From Gordionus sp. m RMFG-2023 (taxonomy: Eukaryota; Nematomorpha; Gordioida; Chordodea; Parachordodidae), in NCBI RefSeq assembly GCF_954871325.1, contig NC_088776.1, forward strand, positions 16,120,052-16,184,051: 64,000 nt of DNA, written 5' to 3'. Shown in pieces: positions 39,101 through 48,100 of this stretch. The number at the start of each line of letters is the position of its first letter. Within the stretch, counting starts at the first letter, position 1. Both the position numbers and the translations under genes were made by a program. The notes under the pieces were generated by a model, which saw only the letters and a list, made by a program, of their open reading frames with translations, did no database searches and was not told the origin of the DNA.

Positions 39101-42100
39101 CTAGCAAGGAACATCTTTATTTACCAAAAACATTCTTTGCTAGAATAAATAATCTGGCAACAGTGAAAATTGAATGGGATTGGGGAAGTATATTTTATGA
39201 AGATTAGTTTTAAAAGAGAGAACTCTTTGAATATGATGAGGTCTGATATGGATGATCTCAAAAAATTTGTTTTATAATAAATATTATATCATCCTCATCG
39301 GAAGTTTTATCAAAAAATTTGAGGAAGGTTGGGTGATTTTTTTTGTTTAAAGATGATGAAATATATAGTTCCTTAGCTAATCTATGAATTAGCTTATCCT
39401 TGATTATTGTGTTCTAGTCTTAATCACGTCTAATTTTATTTAAAATACACGTAAAATACTCTTGAATATAAGTTAAATCAGATTTAAATATTTCCGGAGC
39501 TTGTTCAATTATATCTATCTCAAGTTCCCCATCTTTGTCTTGCCTTTTCCTAAATTAAATATCTAAATTAAATCTATATATATTTATGATAATGAATAAG
39601 GTGCCATCTTCCAAAATTTAAATGAATTAAATAAGTTAAAGGATTTTAATAAATTAATTTTTTTTCAAATATATTCATTTTATATATTCAAATTATAATT
39701 AAAAATTAATTATTATTTATCATTTTAAAAAGTCAATTAAATTTTATTTTAAAGTAGTTATTTTTTTTTTAGCTATAGCTACTCGAAATAAATAGGGGTG
39801 CTATTAATTATCTACTTTTTTATAAATAACATTGCTACCGATCGTTACTCAAAAATTATAGTGTCCTACTTTTAAGAGCTACTTCAACAGCATTACATTT
39901 ATGCCACCGAAAAAAATTTTATTTAATGCAATGCGAAATTTATTATTGGAATAACATATTATTTGTAAATATATAAAAAAAAATTATTATTGAATAATTT
40001 TAAATCTATAGTTTTAAAATAACATAGTAAATTTTGTTAAAATAATCAAAGATAGTACAATTAACTAGTCCACGCTAGCCCTGCTATGAGCTAACAGTCT
40101 TTAAAAAATGAACAATGAGCGGGCTAGCAATTTCTTAAAACAACGAGCGAGTGAGTTAAACCACACCCTTTGCAGACCTCTATTCTTAATCATAAGTCTT
40201 ACAAGACTCACGAGACGTTTCCAAAAGATAGACGTAATCTTTCTCCCATATTGTTAATGTAATCCCATTGATCTTTTCCCTCAGGTATACCCACTTTATC
40301 GACTATCATTTGTGCTTCGTCGAAAAGCCATTGAAATACGAAGAGTGGACCTAGTTTAAACGTGCATATCATTTTTTGATTAAATTTATGACTATTGTAT
40401 GTAAAAATTTCATATACTTTTTAATGTTGACAAAGCATTATGTATGAAATAACATTTCCATCGTTCAGAAGAAGTAAATTTTGCGATGCAATTTATAGGT
40501 AAGTCACCATTCCAATAACTATTTTTTTTAAAATATAAATTAAAAAAAAAATCTTTTGTGATTAATTATTTTTTATGATGTGTTGTTACGATATAATACT
40601 TAATAACAGTAGGAAAACTTTCTATTTTGTTAATAATAAATATCAGAGAACCGTAAAAGTCAAATTTTAGACCCGGCTCGATTTAAAAAAATTTCATTTT
40701 CAAGCCGATTAGGATTTTTTATAAGTAATTTATTACCCGGCTCGAATTTTTTTTAAAAATATTTTTTTGCTAAGCTCGGATTTTTTAATTTTGATTATTC
40801 TACGGACCAGCCCCGATCAGAATTTTTAAAATTTCGTTATTTTGAATAGTTTTGGTTGTATATTGAAATAATGACCAGTAATAATTAATATTTTATTAAA
40901 TGGCCTGAGTTTTATAAAATATATATATATACAGACACAGCTTTCCCTGATTTCATTTTGAAAAATCTTATTACCAAGTACCAGCAGGTCTCTGATAAAT
41001 ATACTAATCTCCACAATTGACCTATAATAATATTTCTTCACTTATTCTGAAGGTAAACTTTTTCAACCAGGCATTTTATTTCGGGGATGCCAAAAGAATA
41101 AAATTGAATGTAATTTTTCCGTGATGTTAAACCCGAAAAAGCCTGATATGAGATCAGATACTAGACAAAATATTTGAGTATATACTATATATTATTCAGA
41201 CTTTAGGCCCTGTTGAATTCCATGAATAGGAAGATGTATAATAGACGAAATGTGTGCTAGTGATGTCCACGTGTTAAAATCTTCAAATTGTGGGTCTATT
41301 TTATTTTTTTCAAGTTTTTCCATTATCGCCTCTCGATCTATATCATCACTCACTTTAATAAGAGGAATATCATGTTCAAGAAACCATGCCGAATCTGCCA
41401 CCCCAAGTATTTTCATGTTTTTCTTGGATGTCCATAACAACCTTTTTATCTTGTCCAAATTTAAGACGACTCCTATACCTCCAGCACTTCATTAATATAT
41501 GAAAAACGTTTATATTCTATAGTTTAAAAAAGGAATATAATAGTTACCTTGTTCCCAGTAATAAAAGCCTTTCTGCCAGTTTCAGACCCTTATTAGACAT
41601 TTCTTTAATTGTTTCCTCTATAATATATGAGCCCATGAAAGTAAAATCTTGAAAATTAAATAGAATAAAAACTATATATCATTTTACTGTTTTTATGAAG
41701 AGGTTGCGATCTCCCGCTCCATAAATCACTAGAACAATATGGCAAATATCTATTTTAGTTTAAAAAAATAATTAAAAAATAATAAGTAGGGGATACTGGG
41801 GCTAGTCAACGAATTTGACTTTTATGTTAATTTGACTTCATTTTAAAACAGAATTAGAATTTGAATTACTTTTCAAAATCAATAATCATCAAAGATTTTT
41901 GACCAAATTTTCCTAAAACTCAAATCTATTGTTATAAATCTTTCATGATGATATACTTAATTTTTTTTCATAAAAAAATTCAATTTTATGTATATTCATG
42001 AACGATTTTTTTCCAAATTTTGCTTTTAATAAAACATTCTAATATATACTCGGAGCAAAAATGCTATAAATTGCTCATCAACTATTATAAAATATTTTAT

Positions 42101-45100
42101 AATGTCTTTGAGTTTTATATTTTGAAATCATGTAGTATTTTAAATTCTTAACCATTAAACTTTCTTAATTTTGGTGAAATTTTATAATCATAATTACACA
42201 TTTTTTATTTTTAAATATATTTTAGAGATATTAGTGTACAAGATTAGTAGAATCAGATCTACTCGATGTGGAGTTAGTAAAATTGGATTTTAAAATAATA
42301 TATTTATATAGACAACACGGGGGAGGGGGGGATTTCTTCACCATTATTAGTAAAATAAATTTATATAAAAAAATAATAGCTTATTACGTGATATGTGATA
42401 AAGCTCCTTCGGCCCTAAACGTTGTAGGTACAACAGACTATGCTAGGTATTTCTCATTTCCATCTAATTGGATTTTTAAAAAAGAATTCTGGGGAAAGAT
42501 ATGAGAATCTCTTTACACGGGGAGGCTAACTTAAAATTAATGTCTAATGAATTTGAATTAAAAATATGATTATTATAAAAGAAATGAACCTGTAATCTTG
42601 TTGAAGGTATTTGAGTGGTTGAAGAGGAGAATGAGTTGATGAATGCGGGGGATATTATTTTAATTAACTTGATTTAATCTTAAAAACTTTTTTATAGATT
42701 TTTTATTATTATTTAATTTTATGAATTGTTTCCAATTCTTCTTCAAGTCTGCAACATCTTTTAATACTCGGTAAAACCAAAGTGTCTTGTACCTACTGTA
42801 CGACTTTTCTTTACAGTAAAGAGCCATGTTATAGCGTCATGGATTGAATTGTAGTTGGGGTTTCTCAGTGAGCTAGGAATTGCTTTTTTCTTTAATGTAA
42901 TGTGGATTGGAGTATGTTTTGATAGTTTCCATAATTTATCATTCGATATTAGTCTAGGGTAGAAAACACTGTTTATAATTTTTAAGCACTAATTGATAAA
43001 CGTCTGAAGTTTCCTGTTGTCGGCTTTGCTAATTTTCAAGTTTCACAACCGTATAACAGTGTAGGGATGACAGTGGAATTAATGATTCGTAGTCTTGTGA
43101 AGGCCGGTATCTCCCTTGTCTTCTAAAGCTTGAATTACTTTCCTAGCATTTTTTATCCTTAATTTGAGCTCTTCACAGCCCCCTCTATTGTCTAAGGTAA
43201 TCCCGAGATATTTAATTTTGGTAACTACCTTAATCACTTCAAACTTATTATCAATATTCTCTATGGGAGGTATGTGTCTCGCTAAAAGAATCATGGTGTT
43301 GTTAAAATTTATTTCCAGGCCAACTTTTTCAAATTTACAGATATTAGAAGTGGATAAGATTGTAGGTTTCTTCCAGGTCTTTAGTAATAATTACTAAGTC
43401 AGCAGCATAGGATATAATCCTGTTCTCTAAATGGTGCATATTGTTTGAAAATGGCTTAAGTTCCAGTAGATTGGCAGCATCTAAAGTATCCTCCAAATTG
43501 TTTTTTCATTACTATATTAAAGAGAATAGGGGAAATGACACAGCTTTGTTTTACACCTTTCTTAATTCTAAAAGCCAAGGTTTTGTTATTTATTCTGGAC
43601 GAGGTAAGCAGTTTGTTATAGTGGTTTCTTAATATCTTAATTATGTTTATATCAATACAAACCTCTGAATTTTCCATAGAGCTTCATGATAGATATTATT
43701 AAAGCCCGTTTGAAATCGATCAACGTAAAAAGAAAAGGTAATTTATATCTCTCACATTTTGAATATTTTGAGAGTAAGAAATGGCTTTATGATATTTTTG
43801 CCTGGACGATACGCGCAAATATATTTTAAGAAGAGATTTTATGATGTCTGTAGAATACGAACCTTAAGGAGAGTCATAAAGATCTTGGGTGTAGTCAAGG
43901 TGAGTGCTATTGCCCTATAATCGCAGAATTTAGTAGTGTTTGTGGTTCGGAGGGTTTCAAAGAATAGATAAATTCCAGTCTTTAGGTGTCATACCAGAAG
44001 ACCAGATTTTATTTTAAATAATTAGTAGGAAATGTGATACAGCATTAGATGCCGCTTTGAGATGTTCCCCAGTGATGTAATCTGAGCCAGGAGCCTTGCG
44101 GTTTTTGAGTTTCCTTATAGCAATGGAGATTTCAGTTAATAAAAATTGTGAGGTAGTTTGAGATGTAGGTTGTTGTCTATATAATATTCTAGCTGGTTTC
44201 CTTGATTCAAAAATACTCATGTAGTAATCTATCCATAGTGCCATCTGATGATCTTGGTCAATTACGACTTTATTATTCTCCAATCGAATGGAAGGAAGTT
44301 TTTTAAAGATCCTTGATTTACAAAAATACTTAAGCTTGCTATAAGCGTCAAGAAGCCTATTCCTTTCATATCTGATCTCATATGCTTTCCTAACCTTGAA
44401 AATTTTTCTGTGGCTACTTGTTGATCTTTCAATAGTTTTCCAGAGTTTCCTGTCAGAGTAACCCCTTGAACGGAGCTCCTCAATTTTTTGCATAGTTGTT
44501 GTTGATATCTAGTCATTCCTCGCGAGTGGATTGTTGCTTCCTAGAGCATTACTCGCTTCATAAATATCTCCCCTAAATATAGCAACATTTTTCAACTGAT
44601 TTGGACCAGGATATGTTTTCTAAATTCACTATCTTTTCACATAGTTTTGGTTAAATAGCTCTTTATCTGTAATTTGTAAATTATTGATATTTTGCCTTAT
44701 AAGTGTATTTGCAGGTTGATTAGGGGTGTTATTCAATCTAATTAAGACTCCTCATTACTATGATCTTGGCTTTGATCTCTATGGCCAGATAAGTTGATAT
44801 TCATCATGGACATTACATCTTTAAACCAGCCGTGAACATTTGAGATGAAAAGTTCTATCTGCGAACTTTGACTCCCTTTACTAAAGGTATAGCTATTTTC
44901 CTCGCTGTGAGAGATAAATGTGTTTTCAATTTTGAGATTATTACTACAACATAAATCTAGTATTTTCCTGCTGTCATCTCTATTAGGTGAATTAGCATAT
45001 TTAATTTATAATTTATAACTCACACCTCTTCGAAATAAATATCTTTCAATTTTTAATTCTGCGTAAAAAGGAAAAATAAATCTAAAATAAATATATTCAA

Positions 45101-48100
45101 TTATAATTATTAAATTTTCCTCAGGTTTGTTAAAATTAAAATTTTTATTAAAATGGGGATTACATATAATTTTTAGTATTTTTTTCTTTATTTTAAACCT
45201 AGAAGGACGTTGATGGATATAAGAATATTTTTTAGCAAAGTTTGAAAAAAATATTCAAAATATTTTTGAGTAAAATAGAAAATATTTGATTTCATCATGA
45301 AAGATTTTTTTAAAAAGATTTTGGCATTTTTAGGTTTCAAAAAACATTTTTAAATTTTTTTCAAACACTGTTATATCTATTTCGATGATAAAATATAGTT
45401 GAAATATTCACAAAGAATCTCATAAATTATATATAACTGTGAAGTCCAACCAAGAAGTGATATCTGCAAACAAGGGTAGTTTGGGATTTAACCCCCCCCC
45501 CCCCCCACATATTTTAAATTTGAACTACTCCACTCTATATATGAATTTGAGATTCGCAAACCCCAATATTAACCTAAAATAAACCCATAGATTCAATATT
45601 AGGGTTATAATTCAGATCAGGTACAGAGTATATAATAAAATAAAATAATTGTCTTTACCCCCCCCACCCACCCCTTTAGACTTATTTTTAACTGAAATTA
45701 GCTAAAGATTTAATTCAGCAAATGACCTTTCTAATTTACAAAGGATTGTTACCTCAATCATGTTATTGAAAGAATTAAATTTAGATAAACTTCCAGAAAA
45801 TACTATGAAATTTATATAATTATCGTGATTAACATGTCGACTAATAATATATTTATGATATTTTGTAATCTTTATTTTTGTATTTTAATTTACATTCGCA
45901 ATATTTAAGATTTTTTCATAATATTTATGTTAGAACTTATCAATTTATTCTTACCATTAGTTAAGATAAATTTACATGAAATTATAAATGTTGAAAAAAT
46001 CACTCCAAAATAAATTTAAGAAAAAAGGTTAATAATAATTTAATACTCCCCCCCCCCCTCCGCCCCCAAAAGCCAAATTCCTGTCTAGGTATCCAATTAT
46101 ATATAATATTATAGATCGAAATAAATTCTAATACGTTCAAAAAGGACATCGAAATTTGTCATTTTTTTGTTAATTTTTAAACGTTAGTTATTTATTATTA
46201 TAATATTATACCAATAAAACATCGTGCATTTAAAATAAATGTAAAGATATTAATTTTCGACTACTCTGCCGTGGATTCACAAGGCACCTCAGGTTCAGGA
46301 TATGAAGGTTTAAAAATCCGCAAAAATTGATTTTGACAAGAATGTATTAGATAATAACAAAAAATTTCAATTTAATTTTAAAAAAGGGTTTGAGATATCT
46401 ATTCTATTACTACTTTGTAGATTTTAATACGATTAATATTTTAGAATCTATGATAATTTTGATCAGGCTCTGCTTTCCCTTATTTCAATTAAGCTAAGTG
46501 TCTAAAAAATATCTTAAAAAATTGAATATTAAAAAAAAAATTTGGAGTTTTTATTCTAAATTTTTGTTTCACCCAGCCCTAACCATAAGTAGTTAAAGAC
46601 TTACATTATATTATAATTGTACCAAAAAGGATTGTTTTTTCGGTCATTTGATAATATGCCTTCGTCTATAACAAAAAATAATAATTTATAACACCATATA
46701 ATAAACATTTAAGGTGAGATGGCCAATTTGAAGATGACATTAATCCCGGGGTATTTCTAAAACGTTTTTCGCAAGTTTCTTTGGAGTAACAAAACCATCC
46801 ACCTAAAATAAAAAATTGGTCTACGGAAAAGATTAAATATTTTACCTTCTAAATATATGAGCCATTTTTTGGAGTTATGGTGTCTTCTCAAATAATATCT
46901 AAAAAGAATTTTTAAAAATGTAAGTTAAATTTGATAAAATTATTAATCCTAAAATAATTTAGTTAATGGCGTGTCCAAAATTTTCGTAAAAGGAGGGCTT
47001 TAGAATTTTATTAAATTTTATATATTCTCCCCCTTCCTTGAAGAACTTTGGCCGGATTGCATTCTTAAAAATATATTTTTAGTCAAAAACTTTCTTTTTG
47101 TGTCCATATTTTGGGAAGAGGGTGGTGGGAGGAGCATTGGGAGAAATTTTTTTACTACTTAAAATAATATAGGATTCAGATTCTCTCATAAATCATTTAC
47201 TGAGATTTGATTTGAAAAATCTGGTATTACTGGAAAGTGGAAACTATAGGAAAAAACATGATCCTTGCTGGATTCGAACCCAGAAACATCGGAGTAGCAA
47301 ATGATGCTCTTATGGACTAGGCCATAGACGCTTTTCGAAAATCACAATTTTTTACAAAACACATATTTGTTAGACCTTACCCTGAATTTATAGTTAAAGC
47401 GAATTCTCGGCGAAGTATACAAAAACAGACTAAATAAAGCCCTATTGATACGACTGGTGCAGCCGTTCATAGATGCCATCAAGTTTTTTTTTAGGAGGAT
47501 GGCTATGTGTACTTATAATTGATGGTCTCTATAAACGGCGGCACCAGTCCTATCACTAGGGCTAATTTTGTCATATTTCATATACTTCGCCGCAAATTTG
47601 GGCTAACTATGAATTCAAGGTTAGTCATGAAATTAAAACTATCTTGCCGAAAACATTTAATATATCGATTTTTTTTTCGTATAAATAAAAAAATACACAA
47701 TAATTCAAGGTAAAATTGTCTGAAATTCATAGTGTGAATACATCTATACAAGCTGAATTACATTTTAGAACAGATCAGATTTTTTTAAATTTAAAAATAT
47801 CCTACATATAAAAAATTTACTATTTAAATTTAATATATCTAATATATATAATCTCCATAATCAAACATGATCGTTTTCGTATCTTCCTAATGTATTTAAA
47901 ATTTAAGGAGACTATATAATGTAATGTTAATTTTTTGCTAGTCGCATGTTTTAAGCATGCACCAACTTGAATATAATTAAATTGAATATATTAATTAATA
48001 GCTGATATTTTTAAAATTCTGCCGTTTATTACCATACTAGCTGACGAGGTTGAAGGGTAATTATTTAGTTTGTATGTATGATACTAAATATACTTTATTA

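Noticed and set aside
41250-41495. 81-codon frame on the + strand
   Set aside because: It is the complement of NOTUM exon 8.
42268-42504. 78-codon + strand frame near the G-run
   Set aside because: No family likeness. It lies inside NOTUM intron 5 and looks like worn transposon DNA.
43164-43632. Two + strand frames (43164-43397 and 43441-43632)
   Set aside because: They are complements of the LINE reverse transcriptase on the - strand.
45480-46070. C-rich runs as telomeric or regulatory quadruplex arrays
   Set aside because: They are isolated homopolymers without periodic spacing. Similar runs occur at transposon ends throughout the window and are error-prone in sequencing.
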